A program made the position numbers and the translations under genes. Positions 22,289 through 31,422 of a DNA stretch of 64,000 bases are shown in pieces. The DNA comes from Deltaproteobacteria bacterium (GTDB lineage: Bacteria > Desulfobacterota > Desulfuromonadia > Desulfuromonadales > BM103). The stretch lies in NCBI GenBank assembly GCA_024636215.1, contig JAGXHL010000092.1, forward strand, positions 62,001 through 126,000, in the 5' to 3' direction. The notes below the pieces were generated by a model. That model did no database searches, was not told where the DNA came from, and saw nothing but the letters and a program-made list of their open reading frames with translations. How positions within the stretch are numbered: the first letter of the stretch is position 1; every line of letters starts with the position of its first letter.

Positions 22289-22606
22289 ATGAGCGATCAT
22301 CTAAAACTTCAACTGAACAAGGAAGATCACTTTTTCGCCCAACAGGCTCAAGAACAGGTCAAGGCGTTACGTGAGAAAAACGCGCAGGAAGCCAACCAAA
22401 AGTATCGTGATGAACATGATTATCATTGCTTTCGCTGTGGGACAAAATCTTTGGTCGAAATTCAGAAGGGAGATGTCTCTGTAGATATTTGTGTGAACGA
22501 AAAGTGTGGGGCTCTCCATTTGGACGCAGGAGAACTGGATATTCTGTTTGAGAATCAGGCTTTCGTCAAAAAAGCACGAAAAAGTATTTTTGATGTTTTC
22601 AAATAA
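22289..22606 (+). CDS. zf-TFIIB-type zinc-finger protein
   Basis: 105 residues. An N-terminal charged helix (~10-45) is followed by a zinc-ribbon of the zf-TFIIB family: CFRCG (~47-51) pairs with CVNEKCG (~68-74), then ALHLDAGELDIL, the usual L-D-x-G-E-L end of this domain. The four cysteines should bind one zinc. Family members are small cytoplasmic proteins of unknown role, possibly nucleic-acid binding. An AAGGAG lies 11 bases before the ATG. The next gene starts 41 bp downstream on the same strand. Confidence 0.75.
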   Translation: MSDHLKLQLNKEDHFFAQQAQEQVKALREKNAQEANQKYRDEHDYHCFRCGTKSLVEIQKGDVSVDICVNEKCGALHLDAGELDILFENQAFVKKARKSIFDVFK

Positions 22607-22647
22607 CTTATTGTCTGTTCAAAAAGATCTCGCAGCTTGAGGCTCAC

Positions 22648-22968
22648 ATGAAAACGTGCCGACAGAAACAATACGTATTTTGGGGTTTGATGTTTGGTTT
22701 GGCAATCATGACAAGCTTGGTGATGCCGAAGACAACAATGGCAAAAGATGGTGACCAAAACCGCACTCGCTTTTATGGATGGGTAGAATCAGTTCCAGAG
22801 GGATTACACGGTACCTGGATCATTGGTGGACAAAAGGTTATGACCAACCCACAAACTGAATTTGATCAGGAGGATGGTCCTTTGGTAGTTGATGGATGTG
22901 CCAAGGTCGATATTCGCAATAATCTGGTGCACGAAATCGACAGTGAGCCACCTGGAGACTGTCGATAG
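22648..22968 (+). CDS. Small exported protein, DUF5666-like
   Basis: 106 residues with a signal peptide (Lys/Arg n-region, hydrophobic core ~10-27, cleavage near Ala32). The mature part FYGWVESVPEGLHGTWIIGG ... VMTNPQTEFDQEDGPLVVDGCAKV resembles the small OB-like beta-barrel repeats annotated as DUF5666 (G-x-V-E-x-x-P ... G-x-W-x-I-x-G). Two cysteines in the C-terminal half (DGCAKV, GDCR) may form a disulfide. Periplasmic; function unknown. Confidence 0.7.
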   Translation: MKTCRQKQYVFWGLMFGLAIMTSLVMPKTTMAKDGDQNRTRFYGWVESVPEGLHGTWIIGGQKVMTNPQTEFDQEDGPLVVDGCAKVDIRNNLVHEIDSEPPGDCR

Positions 22969-22991
22969 GTTTCGCTTAACGCTTTCCACCT

Positions 22992-23039
22992 CGCCTGCAT
23001 GCACGCTCTCAACCACGCCTGCATGCACGCTCTCAACCA
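22992..23039. repeat. 24-bp tandem repeat, two units
   Basis: Two identical 24-bp units of CGCCTGCATGCACGCTCTCA plus ACCA at 22992-23015 and 23016-23039. They follow the DUF5666-like gene. Confidence 0.85.
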
Positions 23040-23129
23040 AGGCTGACCAGATTGCTCCGTGCCGCCATGAACAGATAAATCAGGCTCCGGAGGACTCACC
23101 TGTTGTTAGCAGCTTGTCGGACTATTCAT

Positions 23130-23222
23130 GAGCCGGCTGCAAATCCGGCTGTTTGACCCATATTTCAGCTCCTTTTTGGTCCATAGCTACGGCTATGAAC
23201 CTGCAAATGAGCTATAATCTGT
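23130..23222 (+). repeat. Dispersed repeat family 3, copy 1
   Basis: About 93 bp from AGCCGGCTGCAAATCCGGCT through CCATATTTCAGCTCCTTTTT and TAGCTACGGCTATGA to GAGCTATAATCTG. An inverted copy is at 42800-42892. It contains a small internal palindrome (AGCCGG...CCGGCT) and TAGCTACGGCTA. Confidence 0.75.
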
Positions 23223-23224
23223 CC

Positions 23225-23479
23225 TCAAACATCCAAATTTTCGCTTCGGCCCGTATAGCCCGACAGGCTGCTAGGAGGTCCCAGGGGATTAATGGTGGTT
23301 TCGGCCTGTCGACAGTGCTCGGCATTCCAATCGAAAATGCGTCCGAATGCTTCGACGATCAACCCGCTGTCACCACATGCCACAACTTTTCCTGCATACA
23401 ATGACACGAGGTTTTGCACGAACCTGTTCTCGCCGGTCTCAACCTGCCGGCAAAGGCTGGTAAATTCATCTTTGTTCAT
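23225..23479 (-). CDS. Small hypothetical protein
   Basis: 84 residues starting with MNKDEFTSLCRQVETGENRF. A good AAAGGAGACAGGAA site precedes the ATG at 23479, which is the main reason to accept it. Residues 1-65 look like a compact alpha/beta domain (VVACGDSGLIVEAFGRIFDW); the last ~20 residues are low-complexity and end next to repeat family 3, so the C-terminus may have been changed by the repeat. No family recognised. Confidence 0.5.
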   Translation of the reverse strand: MNKDEFTSLCRQVETGENRFVQNLVSLYAGKVVACGDSGLIVEAFGRIFDWNAEHCRQAETTINPLGPPSSLSGYTGRSENLDV

Positions 23480-24102
23480 TTCCTGTCTCCTTTTGTCAAA
23501 CTTAAACGCCTGGCCCCTCCCCATGCAGTGTCATTGCACCCAGATTATGCAGAAAGCTCAACTCTTTGCATGCTCTACCAACAGTAGATATCGCAATTAA
23601 CGAGCCAGAGGAGGATTGCCGATACCAGGCGGGCAAGCGCTTGATTTTACGCGTACTAATGGCGACTGAGGGGTACGAGGTGAAAAACCTGACGTCAGAG
23701 CCCTCCGTCATATCAAACAGAACTTTCACATATGACAAATGATTGCAAAAAATGTTCGGGTTTTGACTCCCGGTATGAAGGGAATAGTGCTTCCGAAAAA
23801 TGGTCTCCCTTTGACACACCACAGATAACTTGTACCATCCCGCCCCGGAGACGGATCGGATCGAAAACCACCCTCGAGAAGGCGCCATATCGCTAAAAAT
23901 CCTTGTCGATAAAGTGGCATAATGCTATTTCTGTCCATCTCCTTTACTGGACAGCCTGAGTGGTGGATACCGAAGGCACCCTGCACTTCAGACCCGACGT
24001 CTATAGGCGTGACGATCCTTTGGGCCAGACTCTTGCAACAGGATTGCATATCCTTAAAAATAATCCGGGCTTGCTCCAGACATAACCTGCTGAGGGATGA
24101 CG
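23480..24102. other. No convincing gene
   Basis: About 620 bp. Overlapping open frames exist on the minus strand (to ~24109), but they lack ribosome binding sites, family similarity and consistent codon use. It may contain a decayed gene; I cannot identify it. Confidence 0.4.
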
Positions 24103-24945
24103 ATGTCACAAGACAGTCTTTTTACTCTGGCCACCCTGCCTAACAAGGCCATTGCCTCCTTAGTTTTTATTCTTCTTATCATCGTAATACGACTGCTTCT
24201 GGTCAAATGGCTCTCCCGGAAAAACGAATTGCCAACCGAGCAGAAGCGGCGCTGGCTGGTCCACAGCCGAAACATTTTGTTTCTGGCAGCTATCTCCGGT
24301 CTGATTTTCATTTGGGTTTATGAGTTGAAAACCCTGGCGGTTTCACTGTTGGCGATTGCGGTTGCCCTGGTCATTGCCACCAAGGAGCTGATCCTCTGCT
24401 TCAGCGGCTCGGTTTTGAGAAATGCCACCAGTGCCTATGACCTGGGTGATCGCATCGAGGTGGCGGGTCTGCGCGGGGAAGTGATGGATATCAATTTTTT
24501 CGGAACCTCTCTCCGAGAAGTCGGACCCGGCAAGTTCGGACAGCAGTATACCGGCAAATCGATCATTGTTCCCCACAGTCTGCTTTTGAACAATCCCGTG
24601 GTCAACGAATCTTTTACCGGCAATTTTCAACTTCACCTTTTTACCGTACCCTGGTTGGTCGAGAATGACTGGATACGTGCCGAGGCCCTGCTTTTGGAAG
24701 CAGCTCAGCAGGAAAGTCAGCCGAACCTGGAAAAGACCAGAAAACACATGAATTCGCTTCAGGTTCGTCATGGGATCGAGCCTCCAACGGTCGACCCGAA
24801 GGTAACCCTGGAGATCACCGAACCAGGGAAAATCAACTTCAAGGTCCGGGTCCCGGTCGCGGCCGACCGACTCAGCCGTACCGAGCAAGCAATCATTCGC
24901 AGGTTTCTTATTGCCTTTAATCAGGAAAGCCCGCAAAAAGAGTAA
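24103..24945 (+). CDS. Small MscS-family mechanosensitive channel
   Basis: 280 residues. Transmembrane helices are at ~15-35, ~58-78 and ~80-105, the last being the pore helix region (LLAIAVALVIATKELILCFSG). An MscS beta domain follows (DRIEVAGLRGEVMDINFFGTSL with SIIVPHSLLLNNPVVN ~155-170), then an alpha/beta C-terminal domain. It would open under membrane tension to release solutes. A GAGGG site fits the ATG at 24103 better than the ATG at 24097. Single gene. Confidence 0.85.
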   Translation: MSQDSLFTLATLPNKAIASLVFILLIIVIRLLLVKWLSRKNELPTEQKRRWLVHSRNILFLAAISGLIFIWVYELKTLAVSLLAIAVALVIATKELILCFSGSVLRNATSAYDLGDRIEVAGLRGEVMDINFFGTSLREVGPGKFGQQYTGKSIIVPHSLLLNNPVVNESFTGNFQLHLFTVPWLVENDWIRAEALLLEAAQQESQPNLEKTRKHMNSLQVRHGIEPPTVDPKVTLEITEPGKINFKVRVPVAADRLSRTEQAIIRRFLIAFNQESPQKE

Positions 24946-25023
24946 GTCGTCTGCAAGGGAGCTTCCGCCGGGAGGTGGCTGCGGTTCTCATCCTGGGGAT
25001 CAACGTTTTTTTCGAGCGACATT

Positions 25024-25893
25024 TCAGAGCTGCTGCTCTTTGTAAACCAGATTGTTCTTTCCGGATTTCTTAGCACGGTACATCAGGTCATCTGCACGCT
25101 TTAACGCTTCGTCAATGCAATCCGGAGCAACAGGAAATTCCGCAACCCCAACACTGAACCCGATTGGCCAGTTTTTCTCTGCAGCGACTTGAGTCAGCCT
25201 TTCGTGCATTCTATCAAGCAGCACCTGAGCGCCAGCATGCTCCGTCTCGGACAGAAATATTGCAAATTCATCGCCGCCTAGCCGACCGATAACATCTGTA
25301 GTGCGAACACAGCAGGTTACAGTGTCTGCAACCTCCTTTAATACTAGATCCCCTTCAGAATGCCCCAACAGGTCATTAACCTCCTTGAAGTTGTCAACAT
25401 CGATAAATGCAAGAGCCACAGGATGAGTATGCCGCCTCGCCAGATCTAACAAAGCCCCGGACTCCTGCTTGAATGCCCGGGCGTTCAGGAGCCCGGTAAG
25501 GCCATCGGTAACAGCCATTTTTTTCTCAATGATCAGTCGCTTTTTCAACTCAACCAAAAGGGATGTTGTAACCAGAAAAAAACCGAGCCTAACCATCGTG
25601 TTCCAGGCCGGGATGAAATCATTGCTGTAAGCATGGTTGGACATGATGTCGACTAATAGCCAAACGCTTGCAGAAAGTAAACAAAAGGCAAACCCGACCC
25701 ATCTTTGCGACTGCCAGGAAACCACGATGATGGGCAACAAATAGAAAACAGAAAACGAAAGTTCGTAGCCAGTCACATGGTCCAATACTGCCACAGAAAG
25801 CAGAAGGACAAAGCCGATAACAGCAACACACGCAGCTGATTTTTTGTCCAGATAATTCATCAGGGAAATAAGCATATCCCTCTCGCATTTCAT
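25024..25893 (-). CDS. Membrane-bound diguanylate cyclase (GGDEF)
   Basis: 289 residues. The N-terminal ~115 residues carry about four transmembrane helices without a recognised sensor fold. A GGDEF domain follows: DGLTGLLNARAF (~130-141), FIDVDNFKEVNDLLGHSEGD (~163-182) and the catalytic GGDEF at 206-210. The inhibitory-site motif R197-x-x-D200 lies five residues before GGDEF, so product inhibition by c-di-GMP is expected. The conserved Asp in NDLLGH suggests an ordinary c-di-GMP synthase rather than a cGAMP-making Hypr enzyme. It makes c-di-GMP from two GTP. The riboswitch at 10148-10241 is a possible downstream sensor. Single gene; the exact start is uncertain. Confidence 0.92.
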   Translation of the reverse strand: MKCERDMLISLMNYLDKKSAACVAVIGFVLLLSVAVLDHVTGYELSFSVFYLLPIIVVSWQSQRWVGFAFCLLSASVWLLVDIMSNHAYSNDFIPAWNTMVRLGFFLVTTSLLVELKKRLIIEKKMAVTDGLTGLLNARAFKQESGALLDLARRHTHPVALAFIDVDNFKEVNDLLGHSEGDLVLKEVADTVTCCVRTTDVIGRLGGDEFAIFLSETEHAGAQVLLDRMHERLTQVAAEKNWPIGFSVGVAEFPVAPDCIDEALKRADDLMYRAKKSGKNNLVYKEQQL

Positions 25894-26277
25894 TCATTCA
25901 GGAACATAGAGCCCTGTTCATTGACTTTAATTGACTTTAATATCTTTGCAGGAAGAAAAGAATAATTTGTCTCAGTATGATATCAGAAGCTTTCAAATTT
26001 TGGGCGCTGAATTTCGGGAACATGTTGGCTACGTCTATATTTCTTTCGAGCCCTCTTCTGCAGGAGAAACATGCGGACAAACTCAAAACATTATTGCAAC
26101 CACTGTTCGGCCAAGTGCTGGACAGCGGTTTTTTATTGTCAAGTTCCAAATATTTTTTTGATGAGAAGGTATTCTTAAAAGACCGGAGCAACAGACTGAA
26201 AAAGAGGGAAAGTTGACCCAGGAGATTTACTCAGCGAAAATAGCCACTGTTACGAATCCAATGAATGGAACGTTATA
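25894..26277. other. No gene recognised
   Basis: About 380 bp between the divergent diguanylate cyclase and ycjX genes. Short open frames on both strands lack ribosome binding sites and similarity. It presumably holds both promoters. Confidence 0.4.
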
Positions 26278-27639
26278 ATGCTGGACATCTTGCAAACGAA
26301 ATCAAAAAAGATTGCCATCATAGGGACTGCCAGGGCGGGCAAGACTGTTTTTCTGACCTCTCTCCTCAATCACTTGATTGAACACAGCCGCTCTGAGTTT
26401 GTGATAGGAAACGGGCTCGGGACACTAATCACCGATTTCAAACACAGAGAGATCCCCCCAGGCATTGGCGCTAAATTTAATTATGGCGCCTGTCGGGATG
26501 CCCTCGTCCACAACGGCAAATGGCCGGAAAAAACCCGTGACACATCTCATTTCATCTGTGATTTCAAAAGAAGTGACTGGAAACTTTTCCGCAGCAAGCT
26601 ACATTTTTTCGACGTTCCCGGTGAAAGATTTGCTGATGTCTCTATCGGCAAATATGAAAATTATGCCGATTGGTCTGACCACATACTCGATTACATTACC
26701 TCTGATACGACATACAGGACACTTTCTGAGCCCTTACTGAATGCTCAACAAGCTGGCAGTTCCATCTCCACCAGCGAGATCCTCAAGGCCTATCGCGAAA
26801 CCCTTGCCAGTTACTTTATAAACTTCAAACCGGCTATATCGCCCTCAACCTTTATCCTTGACCAGGATGGCAACACGCCAAAAAGCAAAACCAAGGAGGA
26901 GTTCTTGTCTGAAGCTCATTCCAGGTTCCTCGGTCTGCCTCCCCACAAAAACAAAACTCTGGAATTCGCACCATTGTCTTCAGACATGCGGGAGAAGAAT
27001 GCTGCTCTGAGCATAGCTTTTGAGCATGCTTATAAAAATTATCGCAAGAAAATTGTCCTGCCGTTATTGAAAGACCTCAAAAGCTCCAACAGGCTCATTA
27101 TTCTCATTGACATTCCGTCACTACTGAATGGCGGGGTCGCCATGTACAACGATAACCGAGAAATCCTCGAGAACCTTTTTGTTGTTCTGCAACCAGAATC
27201 ATGGTTCTGGCGACTGATGTTGATGGGAACCAACAAGGGCCCAGCCAAAATAGACCGGATTGCTTTCGTTGCCACAAAGTCCGACACCACCCATCCCGTT
27301 GATGTCGAAGAAGGCCGGTTATTAGATCTGTTAAGGCAGATGACGGAAAAATTTGCCTATTCTTTATCCGACGTTGAAGTTGAATGGTTTACCTGCAGTG
27401 CGGTCGTTTCCGCCAAATCTGCCGATGGGAACCAGGCAATGCGAGGAACTCTGGCTGAATGCCCTGCTGAGGGGGAGATTGTTTATTATGTCTCAAAACT
27501 GCCTGAGCGATGGCCACAAAACTGGAAACCAGGGGACTACAAGTTTCCAACTGTTCTGCCAAGAGTCCCGGCAAACAGGGGGATAGCCCCTGAACAACAT
27601 GGTTTAGACAAAGTGTTCTCTTTCATCACAAAGGACTAA
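26278..27639 (+). CDS. ycjX: YcjX-like P-loop GTPase (DUF463)
   Basis: 453 residues, the usual length for YcjX. Residues 10-25 hold the Walker A motif GTARAGKT in KIAIIGTARAGKTVFLTSLL. HFFDVPGERFADV (~119-131) is the Walker B/switch region, and IAFVATKSDTTHP (~331-343) the guanine-recognition segment (TKSD). YcjX is a stress-induced GTPase associated in enterobacteria with the phage-shock regulon. The next gene, 3 bp downstream, is the YcjF partner, as in E. coli. No psp genes or PspF site are visible here. Confidence 0.9.
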   Translation: MLDILQTKSKKIAIIGTARAGKTVFLTSLLNHLIEHSRSEFVIGNGLGTLITDFKHREIPPGIGAKFNYGACRDALVHNGKWPEKTRDTSHFICDFKRSDWKLFRSKLHFFDVPGERFADVSIGKYENYADWSDHILDYITSDTTYRTLSEPLLNAQQAGSSISTSEILKAYRETLASYFINFKPAISPSTFILDQDGNTPKSKTKEEFLSEAHSRFLGLPPHKNKTLEFAPLSSDMREKNAALSIAFEHAYKNYRKKIVLPLLKDLKSSNRLIILIDIPSLLNGGVAMYNDNREILENLFVVLQPESWFWRLMLMGTNKGPAKIDRIAFVATKSDTTHPVDVEEGRLLDLLRQMTEKFAYSLSDVEVEWFTCSAVVSAKSADGNQAMRGTLAECPAEGEIVYYVSKLPERWPQNWKPGDYKFPTVLPRVPANRGIAPEQHGLDKVFSFITKD

Positions 27640-27642
27640 ACA

Positions 27643-28830
27643 GTGACTGAACATGATATTTCTTTGAATGATCCTTCGCGAGAGGCGGCAGGAGTCAAAA
27701 CCCAAACCGACGATAAGTCAGACCCTGAAAAGCAGAGAAAACCAGAAGAGCAGAGAAAACCTGAGGGGCATCGACAGGGGGAAATACCCTTTGGGGTACC
27801 TGAACCCAAAGATGTAACCGCCCGTCCGATGTCGAACCGCGAAAAAGAGAAGTATCGAAGAGAAGATTTTGCCGCTGAGCAGAAAAGGTTAGAGCGCCTC
27901 TCTGCACAGTTATTCAAAGAGCTTAAAGGGTTTCAGCTTCCATCATGGCTTAAGCGGACATGCATTTGGGGATTGTTGGCAGTCGCTGCCGTGTTGATAT
28001 TACTCCTGGTTGGCCAGGTTACTACGTTTTTGTCACAGCTCAAGACTCTGCCTCTTTGGTCTCAATGGCTCGTGGGAGCCCTTTTGTCTCTCGTTGCGCT
28101 TATCGTTTTGGTGCTTGTCATCAAAATCCTCCTGCTGTCCTTAAAACTTAAAAGAAATGAACAGATAAATTTCGCCGTTATTGAGGCCTTGAGCAAACGT
28201 GAAGAGTTAAGGAACCTTGCCTATGCGCGTCGCGTTGAAGCCGTCGATAAACTTAAAGATTATTTGAAAAGTTTTCCTGTTCAGAAAGAAGAGGCTTTCC
28301 TTGAAATAGGTATGACCAGGGACCATTTTGCGAGTTTGGCTCGAGCGCATAAAAAACTACTGGACGGATCGCAACCATTGAGTTCTGACAAGTGGCTGGA
28401 TTTGTATCGCGCAGGATTCCAACTGGCTCTAGACGAAACCGCTGCCAATATTCATAAATCTTACGCCAGGAGAGTTGCCCTTAAAACGGCCATATCACCC
28501 CTGCCCATGCTGGATACAGTCATTGTTCTTGGCTTAAGTCTAGCCATGGTGAAAGACATGATGACACTCTACAATCTCAAATTTGGGACAGTCGCAGCCG
28601 CCTATGTTCTGGTTCATGCAATCGGCCAGGCATATATCGCAGGAGAACTTCAGGATATCTCCGAATCGTTTGTAGACTCTTTAAACGATACTGTTGCAGA
28701 CCATGTTGGTCAGGTCGCATCGACAATTACAACGGCCATAGGTTCAAAAACTGGCGAAGGCGTAGCAAACGGCATAATGATGTTCCGCCTTGGCAAGGCA
28801 ACCAGGAAATTGCTTCAACCTACCCGCTAA
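27643..28830 (+). CDS. ycjF: YcjF-like membrane protein (DUF697)
   Basis: 395 residues starting at GTG. A highly charged N-terminus (~1-100, with KPEEQRKPE repeats) precedes two transmembrane helices (~108-130 and ~142-165). The DUF697 domain (~270-390) follows: NIHKSYARRVALKTAISPLPMLDTVIVLGLSLAMVKDMMTLYN, then TVAAAYVLVHAIGQAYIAGE. It is translationally linked to ycjX (3 bp gap). It is thought to be the membrane partner of the YcjX GTPase; the precise role is unknown. Confidence 0.88.
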   Translation: MTEHDISLNDPSREAAGVKTQTDDKSDPEKQRKPEEQRKPEGHRQGEIPFGVPEPKDVTARPMSNREKEKYRREDFAAEQKRLERLSAQLFKELKGFQLPSWLKRTCIWGLLAVAAVLILLLVGQVTTFLSQLKTLPLWSQWLVGALLSLVALIVLVLVIKILLLSLKLKRNEQINFAVIEALSKREELRNLAYARRVEAVDKLKDYLKSFPVQKEEAFLEIGMTRDHFASLARAHKKLLDGSQPLSSDKWLDLYRAGFQLALDETAANIHKSYARRVALKTAISPLPMLDTVIVLGLSLAMVKDMMTLYNLKFGTVAAAYVLVHAIGQAYIAGELQDISESFVDSLNDTVADHVGQVASTITTAIGSKTGEGVANGIMMFRLGKATRKLLQPTR

Positions 28831-28922
28831 TCGATAAATTAAGAGTCGGCCACTTTAAAACAAGAAACTTCCAGGGCAGCCTGGCTCATGGATATTTGCA
28901 TCCTGTTGGACAACTCAGTCAA

Positions 28923-29007
28923 CAGTGCATAGCGACCAGCAGTGCATAGCGACCAGCAGTGCATAGCGACCAGCAGTGCACAGCGGCCAGCAGTGCATAG
29001 CGGCCAA
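28923..29007. repeat. 17-bp tandem repeat, five units
   Basis: Five consecutive 17-bp units CAGTGCATAGCGACCAG (28923-28939, 28940-28956, 28957-28973 identical; 28974-28990 and 28991-29007 with one or two changes). Intergenic, between ycjF and the exported protein at 29306. It suits variable-number typing. Confidence 0.92.
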
Positions 29008-29305
29008 CCGTGTGAGGGTGCGTATCATAGTCAGACTTGAAACCCGAGACACGACCTTCCCTACCAAACCCACTTGAAATTTCTCTTTCCCTTTTCCCGG
29101 GGCTCTCCTGCTTGCAATGCTGCAACCAACTGTAAAATAGTGCTTTTTTTTTCGTATGCGTCGTTGACTTACCATCTTTCTTTATGGCAATGTAACGATA
29201 GTTGCGGAAAGACAACAAACTTTCGTCATCCTATGGAAAAGATATATACAACTAAAGGTTGAGAGATCACAAATTCTTCGCCTTCACAGGTAATAGAAAT
29301 TCCTG

Positions 29306-30211
29306 ATGCTTAGTCCTAACTCTTCGCGGTATCTTAATTCTCCACGGTCTTGCGCAAAACCCAGCGGACTCCGTACAAGTTTCACACGTGCTTTGATTCT
29401 GCTCAGCTTGGTGTGGCTGCTGTCGGCAGCCAATGCTCTGGCGGCAACAGTTACCGACATCCCGGACGAATTCGGCGCAGTCGTCTTCCAGATGAATCAC
29501 GATGCTCCAACGCAACTGTTTATTATTGCCAATAGCCATCGCAGCGTTGTCACCGGCGCCAATGGAGCCGAAACCCTCCAGGCGCAGATCGAAACCTTCC
29601 GCATCGGTGAATGGCTGATCCGTCGTCGGCAGGTCGGCCTTCTTCTGCCCGAAGGGTTTTTCGGCAGCTGGACAGTTGCTGAGCCGGCAGCTATCTCTGA
29701 TGTCGGTTTCGACGGCACCACATTAGCGCGCTGGTTGAACGATACGTCAGAGTTTGTCAATGCCGAGATGCTCTTGCATAAATATTACGGTATCGATCTT
29801 GAGCAGATCGAAGATCGTGAACTCTATTACAATGTGCGGGAATCTTTAAGTGCCGGTTCAGAGGCTCCAGACAACATGGGAGCAGTGATCAACAGACGGC
29901 TCGAATACTTGCAGAAGTGCCGTTCGGCAGCCATACTTCAGGGTGTGCCGGCGGTGCTTGCGCAGGCCAGCCGCCGGGGCCACGGTGCGCCGGCTAGCGC
30001 AATGTTGACTATCGGCTTGGCGCATCTGGGCGACATCATCGAATTCATCGAATCCGGCGAAATCCAGATTCCGGCCATGCGCGTGAGTGGAGCCGACTTT
30101 CCTGCCGTGCAGTTGCCGTTGGATCTTTTCAAGAGTCCCACCGGTATAACCGTCATCGTTCCCCATTCCCTTCTCAAAAAACTGCCGTCACCGCCACACA
30201 ATCAGAGCTGA
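29306..30211 (+). CDS. Exported protein, possibly TraB/ChaN-like
   Basis: 301 residues. A long basic n-region precedes a hydrophobic segment (~29-46) ending Ala-Leu-Ala-Ala, a signal peptide or anchor. The rest has motifs that recall the TraB/ChaN (EreA-like) superfamily: IIANSHRS (~73-80), RQVGLLLPEGFFGSW (~106-120), YNVRESL (~174-180) and AMLTIGLAHLGDIIEFIE (~232-249), with scattered His and Glu in the expected order. The assignment is tentative; these proteins are often metal- or heme-related. The ribosome binding site is weak. Single gene. Confidence 0.55.
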   Translation: MLSPNSSRYLNSPRSCAKPSGLRTSFTRALILLSLVWLLSAANALAATVTDIPDEFGAVVFQMNHDAPTQLFIIANSHRSVVTGANGAETLQAQIETFRIGEWLIRRRQVGLLLPEGFFGSWTVAEPAAISDVGFDGTTLARWLNDTSEFVNAEMLLHKYYGIDLEQIEDRELYYNVRESLSAGSEAPDNMGAVINRRLEYLQKCRSAAILQGVPAVLAQASRRGHGAPASAMLTIGLAHLGDIIEFIESGEIQIPAMRVSGADFPAVQLPLDLFKSPTGITVIVPHSLLKKLPSPPHNQS

Positions 30212-30497
30212 GCAACCAGGACAGTCCAACCCCCATTCCAGTATTTGCCTACCGTTTTCTACTGTTCATCACCTTTACAGTTGGTTTAAATTTCAACCCT
30301 AATATATTGTTTTTTCGTTCTTTTTGTTTATAGACTTCAATTTTCCTCCTGTTATAAAGAGATATCTAGGCAGCTAATCTTGAAGAAGTCACTCGATTTC
30401 ACTGATGTCCTGTCTGGTAGTCAGGCGTGGGTGTCGTGACAATCAGTGTGCTGCGAAATTTAAACATTGGAAAAAAGAAAGCTTAAGGAGAAGTCTT
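30212..30497. other. Promoter region of the peptidoglycan-binding protein gene
   Basis: AT-rich 286 bp with no coding frame. A TTGTTTATAGACTTCAATTT-like stretch at ~30325 may hold promoter elements, but I do not assign one. Confidence 0.35.
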
Positions 30498-30986
30498 ATG
30501 AAGAAATCGATTTTTATCACATCAACAGCTCTCGTGACATGTTTTGGTCTTGCTGGCCTGGCGATGGCTAGCGGCCAGGGTTGGAACGACGACAAATCCT
30601 CGGACAAATCTTCGGCGGTTGAGTCGGGCATGGAGTCGTCCGCCATGGAATCGTCAGGCCTGGCAACGATGGACCAGCAGCAAGAGGCAGCCTCTCTGAG
30701 TGAGGATCAGGTTCGCGAACTTCAGAACCTGCTGAAGGAAGAGGGCTACGAGGTCGGCAATGCCGACGGCATTATCGGGCCGGACACGACCGCAGCGATC
30801 CGTCAGTATCAGACCGACCGCGACCTGGAAGTAACCGGGACGGCCAACGATAAGACCCTGCGTTCACTGGCTCCCGAAAGCGATCAGCAGGAGTTTTTCG
30901 GTTTGGCGCCGGAATTCGGTGAAAAGGATGATGGCATGATGCCTGAGAAGAATGAAGATGTCGAGCCTGTGAAGAAGGGTTACTGA
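30498..30986 (+). CDS. Exported peptidoglycan-binding protein
   Basis: 162 residues from the ATG at 30498, which has a good AAGGAG site. Signal peptide ~1-23 (cleavage after AMA). A Ser/Glu/Met-rich linker (~25-60, repeated SSAMESS-like) is followed by a PG_binding_1 domain (~65-122): LSEDQVRELQNLLKEEGYEV, DGIIGPDTTAAIRQYQTDRD, LEVTGTANDKTLRSL. An acidic tail follows. This domain binds cell-wall peptidoglycan; no catalytic domain is attached. Periplasmic. A strong terminator lies ~80 bp downstream. Confidence 0.88.
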   Translation: MKKSIFITSTALVTCFGLAGLAMASGQGWNDDKSSDKSSAVESGMESSAMESSGLATMDQQQEAASLSEDQVRELQNLLKEEGYEVGNADGIIGPDTTAAIRQYQTDRDLEVTGTANDKTLRSLAPESDQQEFFGLAPEFGEKDDGMMPEKNEDVEPVKKGY

Positions 30987-31067
30987 TCTCAAGTCTGAAG
31001 GGCCCGATTGCCGGGCAACCTGGACAGGGAGCTGTTGGTCGCTCTTGCCCGGGACAATGAATGTCTG

Positions 31068-31099
31068 CGCCCCCGCAGTCTGCTGCGGGGGCGTTTTCT
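31068..31099 (+). terminator. Strong intrinsic terminator
   Basis: CGCCCCCGCAG (31068-31078) pairs perfectly with CTGCGGGGGCG (31083-31093) around a TCTG loop, followed by TTTTCTTT. Confidence 0.9.
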
Positions 31100-31422
31100 T
31101 TGCCACTGTAGGAACTTTGGGCGCTGGTTCGAATGCTGTCACGGCGGGTTGCGATGATGAGCCCAGTCCACAATTGTGTCAAAGCGTGGCACTTTCTGTG
31201 ACATCCGAATGCTACTGTCACACAAATGGGTACAACAGTGCCGTCACATTCAAACCAGATCAGACCAGCTAAACCACTGAAAAAATACAACATCTCATTA
31301 ATCAACGCGCCCTTTCCCGCAAGGCGTTCTGCACTGGCATAAGCATTGCTTTGTTTATTTACCTGCTATTAACCTGCTCCCCGAGCAAACAAACTTCTAA
31401 ATATTTCAAGGTGCGAGTTTTT
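31100..31422. other. No gene recognised
   Basis: About 320 bp upstream of the response regulator. No supported coding frame; GTGTCAAAGCGTGGCACTTT and similar GTGAC repeats near 31180-31215 form weak inverted repeats. Confidence 0.35.

Noticed and set aside
23502..24109. Two overlapping minus-strand open frames of ~128 codons
   Set aside because: They overlap each other in different frames, lack ribosome binding sites and resemble nothing; left as unassigned DNA.
28923..29007. CRISPR array
   Set aside because: The 17-bp units are directly adjacent with no spacers and there are no cas genes; it is a simple tandem repeat.
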